NCBI GenBank assembly: GCA_963830245.1
Contig: CAWHNC010000078.1
Coordinates: 1 to 64,000 of the forward strand
Reading direction: 5' to 3'
DNA length: 64,000 bases
Origin: JADFXI01 sp963830245
GTDB lineage: Bacteria; Nitrospirota; Thermodesulfovibrionia; Thermodesulfovibrionales; Dissulfurispiraceae
Part shown: positions 50,854 to 58,933 of the stretch, piece after piece
Position numbering within the stretch: position 1 is the stretch's first letter
How the letters are laid out: each line of letters opens with the position of its first letter
The notes under the pieces: generated by a model
Told to the model about the DNA's origin: nothing
What the model saw: the letters and a program-made list of their open reading frames with translations, nothing else
The model's database searches: none
Position numbers and translations under genes: made by a program

Positions 50854-52986
50854 TTAACTAACCCCCGCCGTTTCTTCCTCGGTTTCGAATCTGCTAACGA
50901 GTTTGGGGATGTCCAGAATGAGGGCCACAGAACCGTCACCCAGCAGGGTCGCTCCGGACACACCTTCCACGTCCTTATAAAAAGACCCCAGGTTTTTTAA
51001 TACTGTCTTGTGTTCACCTATTATTTGGTCGACGAGGAATCCGACTCTTGCGGAGTTGTTTTCAACTATAACCAGGTGTTCGATATCAGGCAGGCGTCCG
51101 TTGATATTGAAAAACTCCCTCAGTCGGATATAAGGGACTACATGACCTCTCACATTTACTATGTTTCTGCCATGTGAGCGTTCCTTTACCTCCGGCGTCA
51201 ATTCCATGCACTCGGCCACAATCGAAAGAGGGATCACAAAATGGTCTCCGCCTATATTCACAAGGAACCCGTCAATTATAGCCAGTGTAAGCGGTAGTTT
51301 CAGAGTAATGGTTGTCCCCTTGCCCATTCGACTCTGTATATCTATCTCACCCCTCAAAGACTCTATGGCCTTCTTGACCACATCCATGCCTACACCTCTG
51401 CCGGATACGTTACTGACTATTTTCGCGGTCGAAAATCCGGGTGCGAAAATCAACGAAAAAATATCCTTGTCAGCGAGAACGGCATTTTCCTGTACAAGTC
51501 CGCGCTCTATGGCCTTTAATCTTATCGCCTCACTGTCAAGCCCCTTGCCATCGTCCGTTATCCTGATCAGCACATGCGCCCCTGAATGCTCGGCAGCCAG
51601 ATGCACGGTACCCTTCCTGGATTTGCCGGAAGCAACCCTGTCCTGCGGCATTTCAATGCCGTGGTCTATACTGTTCCTGATCAAATGAACGAGAGGGTCG
51701 CCGAGCTTCTCTATCACTGTCTTGTCAAGCTCTGTTTCGGCGCCTTCCGTAGTCAACTCTATCTCTTTGCCGAGTTCGTTGGAGAGGTCCCTTACTAGCC
51801 GCTTGAATTTACTGAATGTCGTACCTATTGGAAGCATTCTGATATTCATTGTATTATCGCGCAGGTTCTCTGTCAGACGTTCCACTTCCTCTGATACCAA
51901 AAACAGTGACGGGTCATTCCGGCTTGCGGCAAGCTGACTCAGATGGGACTGGAGCGTAACGAGTTCACCAACAAGGTTGACAAGGCTATCGAGCTTATCT
52001 GAAGGGACACGCACGCTTGTGACGGATTCCGAAGTCTGGCGTTCTTTGCGTATTTCACGCAAATGCTGCTGCTCCGCTATGGCTGATTCAATCTGGGCCG
52101 GGTCCACAATCCCTTTTTCCACCAGGAGTTCACCAAGTTTCTTGTGCGCTGCAAGCACGGCTTGAAGATCCTCAGGGGTTATATCCCCACGCTCTATCAG
52201 GATCTCGCCCAGCCTCTTATAATCGTCATCCGAATCAAGCATATAATGATCATCTATAACATCTATTTTCAGTTCGCTGTCCTCAACAAAGACAAAAATA
52301 TCCTTAATTCCGTCGATGCCCTTGGCTGTTGTCAGGATTATGTCCCAGTAAATGTAGCAGTACTCAGGGTTAATATCCTCAAGCATCGGGAGGTCAGACG
52401 TCTGAGCCACTATTTTGCAATGGCCAAGGGCTGTCAATTCATTGACCAGGTGAAGCGGGTTTATCCCGGTCAGCATTATTTCTTTTTGTGGACGGAAACG
52501 AATGCGGTATGTCTTGCATCTCTCATTCACTTCAGATGCCGGTTTATTGACCGGGGAGGGAGATGTGGAGTCCATGGTAACTGTTATACCGCCTGTTGAT
52601 GCATCGGGGACAAGCTTCCTTAATTGAGAAATGGTCTCCTGTTTTTTCATCTCAAGTGAAGGGTCATTATCTGAGCACGAATCCAGCATTGCACGTATAA
52701 GGTCGCGGGCCACAAGGGTAATGTCTATCAATTGTTTAGTAACTGTAATTTTCCCGTTGCGTACCAGGTCATATACTGTTTCCACTTCGTGCGTAAATTT
52801 TGCTATGTCGTCGAACCCGAACATGGCCCCTGAGCCCTTGATAGTATGCATAGCCCTGAATACACGCCCTATAATCTCCTGGTCATCAGGTCTTTCCTCC
52901 ATTTCGAGAAGGGAAGCCTCAAGTTCGGAGAGAAGCTCGAAAGCCTCTTCTCTGTAAGTTTCTTTATGTGTATCTGCCATAGACAT
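50854..52986 (-). CDS. cheA: Chemotaxis histidine kinase CheA, module 1
   Basis: 710 residues. HPt domain about 1-110 with phospho-histidine H47 in RAMHTIKGSGAMFGF. A P2-like region about 155-250 (YRIRFRPQKEIMLTGINPL, YCYIYWDIILTT) is followed by a MshEN/T2SS-E N-terminal-like pair of helices at about 255-310 (GEILIERGDITPEDLQAVL, GELLVEKGIVDPAQIESAI). Dimerisation about 325-390, ATPase with HLIRNSIDHGIEMP and GRGVGMDVV, then CheW domain about 545-700. The extra MshEN-like part could couple to a type IV pilus machine or a second messenger. Paralogue of 58934-61054. Confidence 0.94.
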   Translation of the reverse strand: MSMADTHKETYREEAFELLSELEASLLEMEERPDDQEIIGRVFRAMHTIKGSGAMFGFDDIAKFTHEVETVYDLVRNGKITVTKQLIDITLVARDLIRAMLDSCSDNDPSLEMKKQETISQLRKLVPDASTGGITVTMDSTSPSPVNKPASEVNERCKTYRIRFRPQKEIMLTGINPLHLVNELTALGHCKIVAQTSDLPMLEDINPEYCYIYWDIILTTAKGIDGIKDIFVFVEDSELKIDVIDDHYMLDSDDDYKRLGEILIERGDITPEDLQAVLAAHKKLGELLVEKGIVDPAQIESAIAEQQHLREIRKERQTSESVTSVRVPSDKLDSLVNLVGELVTLQSHLSQLAASRNDPSLFLVSEEVERLTENLRDNTMNIRMLPIGTTFSKFKRLVRDLSNELGKEIELTTEGAETELDKTVIEKLGDPLVHLIRNSIDHGIEMPQDRVASGKSRKGTVHLAAEHSGAHVLIRITDDGKGLDSEAIRLKAIERGLVQENAVLADKDIFSLIFAPGFSTAKIVSNVSGRGVGMDVVKKAIESLRGEIDIQSRMGKGTTITLKLPLTLAIIDGFLVNIGGDHFVIPLSIVAECMELTPEVKERSHGRNIVNVRGHVVPYIRLREFFNINGRLPDIEHLVIVENNSARVGFLVDQIIGEHKTVLKNLGSFYKDVEGVSGATLLGDGSVALILDIPKLVSRFETEEETAGVS

Positions 52987-52998
52987 TTTTTTCGTCCT

Positions 52999-53370
52999 CT
53001 AACTGTGCTGCAAGGCAATCCGTTCCTCGGGGATTTCCTTCCAGAGACAGCTTTCCTGCGTGTCATGTATACACCCGGTATGACGCTGGAAACCGGCTGT
53101 CTTACATAAATTTCTGAACGCTTCCGACCGTTTGCCGGACAGGATCAGGCGCTTGTTCAGCCTGACCGACATGCGGTGCGCAGAGCATAAAAGCTGGAGG
53201 CAGGTAAGATCGGCCTCAATAACTTTTTCGAAGTCCAGAATAAGATAATCAGTACTTCCAAGTGCAGTGAGCAGGGCCTTTTTTATCTCAACTGCCTGCT
53301 CTATCGTCAATTCACCGCCTAAGGTCAATATGCATGAATCGCCTGTGTGTTCAGTATTGACATCAATCAT
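52999..53370 (-). CDS. STAS domain protein, module 1
   Basis: 123 residues with GGGGGAAA upstream. STAS fold: CILTLGGELTIEQAVEIKKA, then YLILDFEKVIEADLTCLQLL. The usual phospho-serine/threonine region reads EADLTCLQLLCSAHR. After the fold there is a cysteine-bearing tail, TGCIHDTQESCLW, that also appears in the paralogue at 61133-61480 (VGCVLDVCKTCLW). It lies 12 bp upstream of cheA. STAS-CheA pairs suggest partner switching or receptor-array localisation rather than flagellar switching. Confidence 0.87.
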   Translation of the reverse strand: MIDVNTEHTGDSCILTLGGELTIEQAVEIKKALLTALGSTDYLILDFEKVIEADLTCLQLLCSAHRMSVRLNKRLILSGKRSEAFRNLCKTAGFQRHTGCIHDTQESCLWKEIPEERIALQHS

Positions 53371-53406
53371 TTTATTTCCCCCTTACCTTAAGTCCGACGT
53401 CACCGT

Positions 53407-53655
53407 TCACTTTATAAACCGTTGTATCGTTTCTATCAGCTGTTCCGGTTTAAAGGGCTTCGCGATCCAACCGCTCGCTCCAGCCTGTTTCCCTGCCTGT
53501 TTCTTTGCGTCCTGGGATTCGGTAGTAAGCATCACTATAGGCGTGAACTTGCTCGCCGGTTTGGTCCTCAGTTGTTTTATAAGTTCAATCCCACCCATTT
53601 CCGGCATGTTCAGGTCGGTCGCCGAATCGTCAACTATCATTACAGTCTTCCCCAT
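53407..53655 (-). pseudogene. cheY with 39-codon internal deletion
   Basis: 82 residues from ATG 53655. It matches the intact CheY (61494-61859) at both ends: MGKTVMIVDDSA is joined directly to TDLNMPEMGGIELIKQLR. Residues 13-51 of the intact protein (helix 1, strand 2, helix 2, part of strand 3) are missing, an exact 117-bp in-frame loss. The acidic pair and phospho-aspartate remain but the fold cannot be complete. A ribosome site is weakened (GAATGAGGGG instead of AAAGGAGGGG). Confidence 0.82.
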
Positions 53656-53691
53656 TCTCAACCCCTCATTCGTTATCCTCGCTGGTTCATT

Positions 53692-53750
53692 TTCTTTGCT
53701 CCTGAGTTTTTCCACTAAAATCTCTCCGGCATGGTTCCTGAAGTATTCAT
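53692..53750 (-). pseudogene. Remnant of cheD reduced to its two ends
   Basis: Right after the cheR stop, ATGAATACTTCA matches the start of the module-1 cheD (MNT...). It runs directly into FRNHAGEILVEKLRSKE, which matches the module-1 cheD ending FFSHTGKVLLKKLRSNE in another frame. Everything between is gone. The following bases AATGAACCAGCGAGGATAAC match the 3' end of the MCP gene that precedes the intact cheY (61877), so several deletions met here. Confidence 0.65.
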
Positions 53751-54613
53751 CTGTTTTTCCTGTAAACTGTCGGTGCAACCGGAACAAGCGGCAGGTCCAT
53801 TCCCTGAAGAGTCTCTGAGTGCCCCATAAAAACATATCCGCCATGGACTAGATGGTCGCAGAATCTTTTCAGCAATTTCTGCTGTGTCGGCCTGTCGAAG
53901 TAAATGATGACGTTTCTGCAAAAGATGATGTCCATCGGTTCGCGCATCCCAAAATCGCCCTCCATGAAATTGAGCCTCCGGAAGTTGACCCTTTCCCTTA
54001 ATTCAGGCGCCATCCTTATCATTCCACGGCGGGAGTCTTTGCCTCTCATGAGATACCTTCTTTTCAGAGGGTCAGGAACGGGTCCCACTTTGTCTTCGCT
54101 GTAAATGCCGAGTTTTGCAATATCCAGCACCTTTGTTGATATGTCCGTTGCAAGCACCATATACCTGAACCCGCGATATTTTTCATTCAGTTCATTAAGC
54201 ACCATTGCTATGGTATAGGGTTCTTCGCCTGTTGAGCATCCCGCGCTCCATACGCCAAGCATGCGTGTGGTTCCCGCTCCATGCAGATTTATCAGCTCCG
54301 GCGCCGCTTTTTCAGCCAGGTAACTGAAATGGGCAGGCTCCCTGAAAAAATCGGTCTTGTTGGTTGTTACCACATCGATCATGTGGACCAGTTCATCCTG
54401 CACGCCCCGGGGACTGAAGAGATATTCACAATAATCCCCGAAAGAATGAATGCTGAGATCCTTCAGCCTCTTTGCAAGGCGGGATTCGAGCATGACCTTT
54501 TTAGCAGGGGTTATCTTTATCCCGCAAGTGTCATGTATGAATTCACCCAACCGGCTGAAATCCCTGTCACTCAAAATCGCCACTTTTAGACTGCTGTCAA
54601 CTTTCGTGTCCAT
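53747..54613 (-). CDS. cheR: Chemotaxis protein methyltransferase CheR, module 2
   Basis: 288 residues. Same layout and most residues as 44423-45298: CGIKITPAKKVMLESRLAKR, VWSAGCSTGEEPYTIAM, LNFMEGDFGMREPMDIIFCR and GHSETLQGMDLPLVPVAPTV. The SAM motif and receptor-binding half look complete, so the enzyme is probably active. Its start region overlaps a residual cheW beginning, and its end abuts the residual cheD, showing that it is the survivor of a decayed cheW-cheR-cheD module. Confidence 0.93.
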   Translation of the reverse strand: MDTKVDSSLKVAILSDRDFSRLGEFIHDTCGIKITPAKKVMLESRLAKRLKDLSIHSFGDYCEYLFSPRGVQDELVHMIDVVTTNKTDFFREPAHFSYLAEKAAPELINLHGAGTTRMLGVWSAGCSTGEEPYTIAMVLNELNEKYRGFRYMVLATDISTKVLDIAKLGIYSEDKVGPVPDPLKRRYLMRGKDSRRGMIRMAPELRERVNFRRLNFMEGDFGMREPMDIIFCRNVIIYFDRPTQQKLLKRFCDHLVHGGYVFMGHSETLQGMDLPLVPVAPTVYRKNR

Positions 54614-54672
54614 AACCGTTCCAATTCGTCAGGCTTGAAAGTCAGATACTGTGTGGTTTCCGTTACGCTCAT
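54586..54672 (-). pseudogene. cheW 5' remnant
   Basis: ATG at 54672, with the ribosome site AGGAGG, begins MSVTETTQYLTFK, the same start as the intact cheW at 56673-57167 and close to that at 45413-45934. After 13 codons (54672-54634) homology stops and the frame runs into the cheR start, ending after 28 codons. It may still be translated and could couple translation into cheR. Confidence 0.72.
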
Positions 54673-54684
54673 AATAGCCTCCTG

Positions 54685-56628
54685 TTAAAATCTTTCAAAC
54701 TCGCCATCGAGCTTGTCAGATCCGTTTCCATGTCCGTTTCCATGTCCGTTTCCATGTCCTTTACCATAGCCCAGGTTAAGGGCCATGCCTTTTGCTTTGC
54801 CCTGCTCCATCCCTCCCATTGCCGGCGTCTTTTGATTGTTTAAATGTGCAACACTAATTTTGGCAGCAGGCTTTGTTGGCCTCATTGCAGATGACCTGTC
54901 AGCCGCTGCGCCTTCTCCATCTACTCTGAAAAATGATATTGCACGCTGCAGTTGCTCGGCCTGTGAGGAAAGCTCCTCTGATGTTGACGCCATCTCCTCG
55001 GAGGCTCCCGCGTTTTGCTGTATTACCTGGTCCAGCTGCTGTATCGCCTTGTTTATCTGCTCCGCACCGGAGTTCTGCTCATTGCTTGCCGCGCTTATCT
55101 CCTGCACCAGCTCTGCCGTCTTTTGAATGTCAGGAACAAGCTTGCCCAGCATATCACCTGCTTTCTCGGCTATCTGCACGCTTGTGAAGGACAACTGGCT
55201 TATCTCTGCGGCAGCGGTCTGGCTTCTTTCGGCCAGCTTCCTTACCTCTGACGCCACTACAGCAAACCCTTTGCCGTGCTCTCCGGCGCGCGCAGCCTCT
55301 ATAGCCGCATTGAGGGCAAGCAGGTTTGTCTGCCGCGCGATCTCTTCTATAATTGAAATCTTACCTGCAATCTGCTTCATTGCATTGACCGTGTCTGCAA
55401 CGGCTTTCCCGCCTTCCCTGGCATCTCCGGCGGATTTGATAGCTATTTTGTCCGTCTGATGTGCATTGTCGGCGTTCTGCCTGATATTGGATACCATCTG
55501 CTCCATGGATGAAGATACCTCTTCGACCGCCGCTGCCTGCTCTGAAGAACCTTGCGAAAGCTGCTCGGCCCCGACGCTTAACTGGTCGCTGCCTGCGGCT
55601 ACATTTTCTGACGCAGATTTCACTTCTGTCACTGTCCTCCTTAAGACAAGGATAGTTGCATTGACCTTTTCGATCAGTTGTCCAACATCATCGTTTTTTT
55701 CAGCCTTCAGCTGAAAAGAAAGATCTCCTTCGCTCACTTTATCCATCGCATTGAGCAGCAAAGCTATCTGGGCTTCAAGATATTTTTTCTGTTCCTCTGC
55801 CTCGCCCTGCAACCGTTTTATCTCGCTGATATCTACAATGACCTCGATACCACCATAAGGTTTTCCATTCTCATCCATAAGGGGAGAGCACGCCGCCTTG
55901 ATCGGCAGTTTCTGACCGCTGCGCGTTTCGGCAACTGTTTCGCCGTATATGGTCTCACCTGTCCGCATGCAGTTCTTAAGTGTGCAATTGGCTGTACCGC
56001 AGAGAGGAGTTCTCGAGAACTGAGCACAGGTCATTTTGCCCACCACCTCGTCACGGCTGTAGCCCATCGCATTCAATGCTGCATCATTAACGGCGGTGAT
56101 AACAAGGTCCTTGTCCGTAACAAACATCGGCGCAGCAATTGTCTTGAGAATGTTCCCCATTTCCCACTTCGCCCTTGTCACGTCCGTCTGATCGACAATG
56201 ACCTCGATACCGCCGCAAGGTTTTCCATTCTCGTCCATAAGTGGTGAGCAAGCCGCCTTGATCGGCAGTTTCTGACCGCTGCGCGTTTCGGCAACCGTGT
56301 CGCCGTGTATGGTCTCACCTGTCCGCATGCAGTTCTTGAGAGTGCAATTGGCTGTGCCGCAAAGAGGGGTCTTCGAGAACTGAGCACAGGTCATTTTGCC
56401 CACTATCTCGTCACGGGGATAGCCCATCGCACTCAATGCAGCGTCATTGACGGAGGTAATAACCAGATCCTTGTTCGTCACAAACATCGGCGTCGCAATC
56501 GCAGCGATGACTGACTCATAGCGCAGGTTCTCCGAGCGCATTTTTGTGAGGGCTTCCTCTTTCTCTCCGAGCGTTTTGCGCAGCTTTGCATTCTCATCCA
56601 GTACATCTTTCTTAATGAAGTCAAACAT
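54685..56628 (-). CDS. Soluble chemoreceptor with two cysteine-rich PAS domains
   Basis: 647 residues, GGGGAGA upstream. No membrane helix. After a short coiled coil, two PAS domains with 120-residue period (about 40-145 and 160-268) are nearly identical. Each carries four cysteines with the same spacing (C81, C90, C95, C100 and C201, C210, C215, C220; Cx8Cx4Cx4C) in CAQFSKTPLCGTANCTLKNC, suggesting a metal, Fe-S or redox-sensing site. HAMP-like region about 300-345; MCP hairpin with IARQTNLLALNAAIEAARAG. The C-terminal tail has GHGN repeats and ends GEFERF. Confidence 0.92.
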   Translation of the reverse strand: MFDFIKKDVLDENAKLRKTLGEKEEALTKMRSENLRYESVIAAIATPMFVTNKDLVITSVNDAALSAMGYPRDEIVGKMTCAQFSKTPLCGTANCTLKNCMRTGETIHGDTVAETRSGQKLPIKAACSPLMDENGKPCGGIEVIVDQTDVTRAKWEMGNILKTIAAPMFVTDKDLVITAVNDAALNAMGYSRDEVVGKMTCAQFSRTPLCGTANCTLKNCMRTGETIYGETVAETRSGQKLPIKAACSPLMDENGKPYGGIEVIVDISEIKRLQGEAEEQKKYLEAQIALLLNAMDKVSEGDLSFQLKAEKNDDVGQLIEKVNATILVLRRTVTEVKSASENVAAGSDQLSVGAEQLSQGSSEQAAAVEEVSSSMEQMVSNIRQNADNAHQTDKIAIKSAGDAREGGKAVADTVNAMKQIAGKISIIEEIARQTNLLALNAAIEAARAGEHGKGFAVVASEVRKLAERSQTAAAEISQLSFTSVQIAEKAGDMLGKLVPDIQKTAELVQEISAASNEQNSGAEQINKAIQQLDQVIQQNAGASEEMASTSEELSSQAEQLQRAISFFRVDGEGAAADRSSAMRPTKPAAKISVAHLNNQKTPAMGGMEQGKAKGMALNLGYGKGHGNGHGNGHGNGSDKLDGEFERF

Positions 56629-56672
56629 GTTTTTCTCCCCGGTAAGTTTATTTGTTTAATTTTATGGCGTTG

Positions 56673-57167
56673 TCAGTTTTCTTGTCCGTCCAGTTCACGG
56701 ACCAATGTTATTTCATCGTACGCAAAGACCTTGTCTATATCCAGTATCATGATGAATCTCTCATCACGCTTGCCCATGCCCCTGATAAAATCGGTCCTAA
56801 GTTTTGTCCCTATCCTGGGGGCCGGCTCTATCTGCCCCGGGTCAAGCTCTATGACCTCCTGGACCGAATCCGCAAGCGCCCCCAGCACAGTCGTTTCCCC
56901 TTCGGTGGCCGCTTCCACCACCACGATGCAGGTATTGACCGTCTTCTCGGTCCTTGACATCCCGAACTTCAATCGCATATCAACAACAGGAACAACACTC
57001 CCACGCAGGTTTATTACTCCCCGCATAAAGTCAGGGGTCTGCGGCACCTTTGTTATATCTGTAAAATCCAGGATCTCCCTTACTTTTGCCACATCAAGCG
57101 CGAATATCTCTTCGTCAAGCTTGAAAGTCAGATACTGTGTGGCTTCCGCTATTTCCGTTACGCTCAT
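56673..57167 (-). CDS. cheW: Chemotaxis coupling protein CheW, module 3
   Basis: 164 residues, AAAGGAGG upstream. QYLTFKLDEEIFALDVAKVR, PDFMRGVINLRGSVVPVVDM and DSVQEVIELDPGQIEPAP show a complete CheW fold. It links the receptors on either side (57179-58900 upstream, 54685-56628 downstream) to the CheA at 58934. Similarity to CheW 45413-45934 is high throughout. Confidence 0.95.
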   Translation of the reverse strand: MSVTEIAEATQYLTFKLDEEIFALDVAKVREILDFTDITKVPQTPDFMRGVINLRGSVVPVVDMRLKFGMSRTEKTVNTCIVVVEAATEGETTVLGALADSVQEVIELDPGQIEPAPRIGTKLRTDFIRGMGKRDERFIMILDIDKVFAYDEITLVRELDGQEN

Positions 57168-57178
57168 AATAGCCTCCT

Positions 57179-58900
57179 TTAAAAATTTTCAAACTCACCA
57201 TCGAGCTTGTCAGATCCGTTTCCATGTCCGTTTCCATGACTCAGGTCCAGCATAATGCCTTTTGTTTTGCCCGACTGCCTGCATGCGACTGCCAGTGCGG
57301 GCTCGTTTGCTTTCTCATTAGTTATTTGCGTCACATTCTTTTTGACCTCAGCCTTCACTGTTTTCTTCAAGGCCTTTTCTGCTGAAGTCCCGTTGCCATT
57401 TACTCTGAAGAATGCTATTGCATGCTGCAATTGCTCGGCCTGTGAGGAAAGCTCCTCCGATGTTGAAGCCATTTCTTCGGAAGCCCCCGCATTCTGCTGT
57501 ATAACCTGGTCCAGCTGCTGAATGGCCTTGTTTATCTGCTCCGCTCCGGAGTTTTGTTCATTGCTCGCCGCACTTATCTCCTTTACCAACTCAGCCGTCT
57601 TCTGAATGTCCGGCACAAGCCTTGCGAGCATGTCACCAGCTTTCTCGGCTATCTGCACGCTGCTGGATGACAACTGGCTTATTTCTGCGGCTGCGGTCTG
57701 GCTCCTCTCGGCCAGCTTCCTTACCTCTGAGGCAACCACGGCAAACCCTTTGCCGTGCTCTCCTGCACGTGCAGCTTCGATAGCCGCATTAAGGGCGAGA
57801 AGGTTTGTCTGTCTTGCAATCTCTTCAATGATCGATATCTTGTTTGCAATCTGTTTCATTGCATTGACCGTGTCTCCAACAGATTTCCCGCCTTCTTTTG
57901 CGTCTCCGGCGGATTTAACTGCTATTTTGTCTGTCTGATGGGCATTATCGGCGCTCTGCCTGATATTGGAGACCATCTGTTCCATTGACGACGAGACCTC
58001 TTCGACTGCCGACGCCTGTTCTGTAGACCCCTGGGAAAGCTGCTGGGCCCCTGAGCTTAACTGTTCGCTGCCCGCGGCTACATTGTCCGCCGTGTTCTTT
58101 ACTTCCGCGACAACATCCCTCAGCTTTTCTGTCATGCTGTTAAGGGCGCTCGCAAGCTGCCCGATCTCGTCCTTCCGGTCAACATCGACGCTTTTCGTAA
58201 TGTCCCCGGCTGCAACGGCTGTCGCAAGCTCAACCCCCTTCCTGAGCGGATTTACTATGCTTCTGGTAAGAAACGCCGCCATTAACACAGCCAGGATAAT
58301 CGCAATCCCAGCCAGGGTGAACATCAATACGCGCGCATTGTTGTATGATTTCACAGCTTCTTCATAGCGCAGATGGATCATGTCTTTCTGAAACGTCATT
58401 AACCCGTCCAGGGCATCAAGCAATTTGCGCATTGCGGGTCTCACCTCTGAGTTCGTGATATCAGTGGCTTCTCCGCTCTTGTTTGCCATTATCAGTTCCA
58501 TTACTTTGTTGTTTGCAGTCTTTGCATTTTCCAGCGCTGTCGTAACCTTGACCAGCACCTCATGGCCTTTTATGTCATCCTGCTTTGTCATTTCCTGGAT
58601 TTTCCTGAAGTCTTCTGCGTATTTGGCCCTCTCATCGCCTACTTTTTTTATTTCCTCCTGCCTCTTATCGATGTCCTTTATCAGAAGTAAATTGCCGATT
58701 GATATCGCCACTTCACGAATTCCATTAGCCATATCATTTGAGTATTCCATGCGCATGTTGTTGCCCATGACAATATCCTCAAGATTATCCTGTATACGGC
58801 CCATACTTTTGACGCCGACGAACATCAGGACTGACATTAATACCAGCACTGCCCCAAATCCAAGACCGAGCCTCAAACCGATTTTCATGTTTCTGATCAT
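57179..58900 (-). CDS. Membrane methyl-accepting chemotaxis protein (4HB sensor)
   Basis: 573 residues, AGGGGGGAG upstream. Membrane helix 1 about 10-30 (GLGFGAVLVLMSVLMFVGV), four-helix-bundle periplasmic sensor about 35-185, helix 2 about 190-212 (FTLAGIAIILAVLMAAFLT), HAMP about 212-265 (VAAGDITKSVDVDRKDEIGQ), MCP hairpin about 280-520 with IARQTNLLALNAAIEAARAG. The tail ends SDKLDGEFENF and shares the GHGNGSDKLDGEFE block, even at DNA level, with the 54685 receptor. It is 34 bp after cheA. Confidence 0.95.
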   Translation of the reverse strand: MIRNMKIGLRLGLGFGAVLVLMSVLMFVGVKSMGRIQDNLEDIVMGNNMRMEYSNDMANGIREVAISIGNLLLIKDIDKRQEEIKKVGDERAKYAEDFRKIQEMTKQDDIKGHEVLVKVTTALENAKTANNKVMELIMANKSGEATDITNSEVRPAMRKLLDALDGLMTFQKDMIHLRYEEAVKSYNNARVLMFTLAGIAIILAVLMAAFLTRSIVNPLRKGVELATAVAAGDITKSVDVDRKDEIGQLASALNSMTEKLRDVVAEVKNTADNVAAGSEQLSSGAQQLSQGSTEQASAVEEVSSSMEQMVSNIRQSADNAHQTDKIAVKSAGDAKEGGKSVGDTVNAMKQIANKISIIEEIARQTNLLALNAAIEAARAGEHGKGFAVVASEVRKLAERSQTAAAEISQLSSSSVQIAEKAGDMLARLVPDIQKTAELVKEISAASNEQNSGAEQINKAIQQLDQVIQQNAGASEEMASTSEELSSQAEQLQHAIAFFRVNGNGTSAEKALKKTVKAEVKKNVTQITNEKANEPALAVACRQSGKTKGIMLDLSHGNGHGNGSDKLDGEFENF

Positions 58901-58933
58901 TGTTTCTCCCCCCTGAAGAATAATTTGTTAAAA

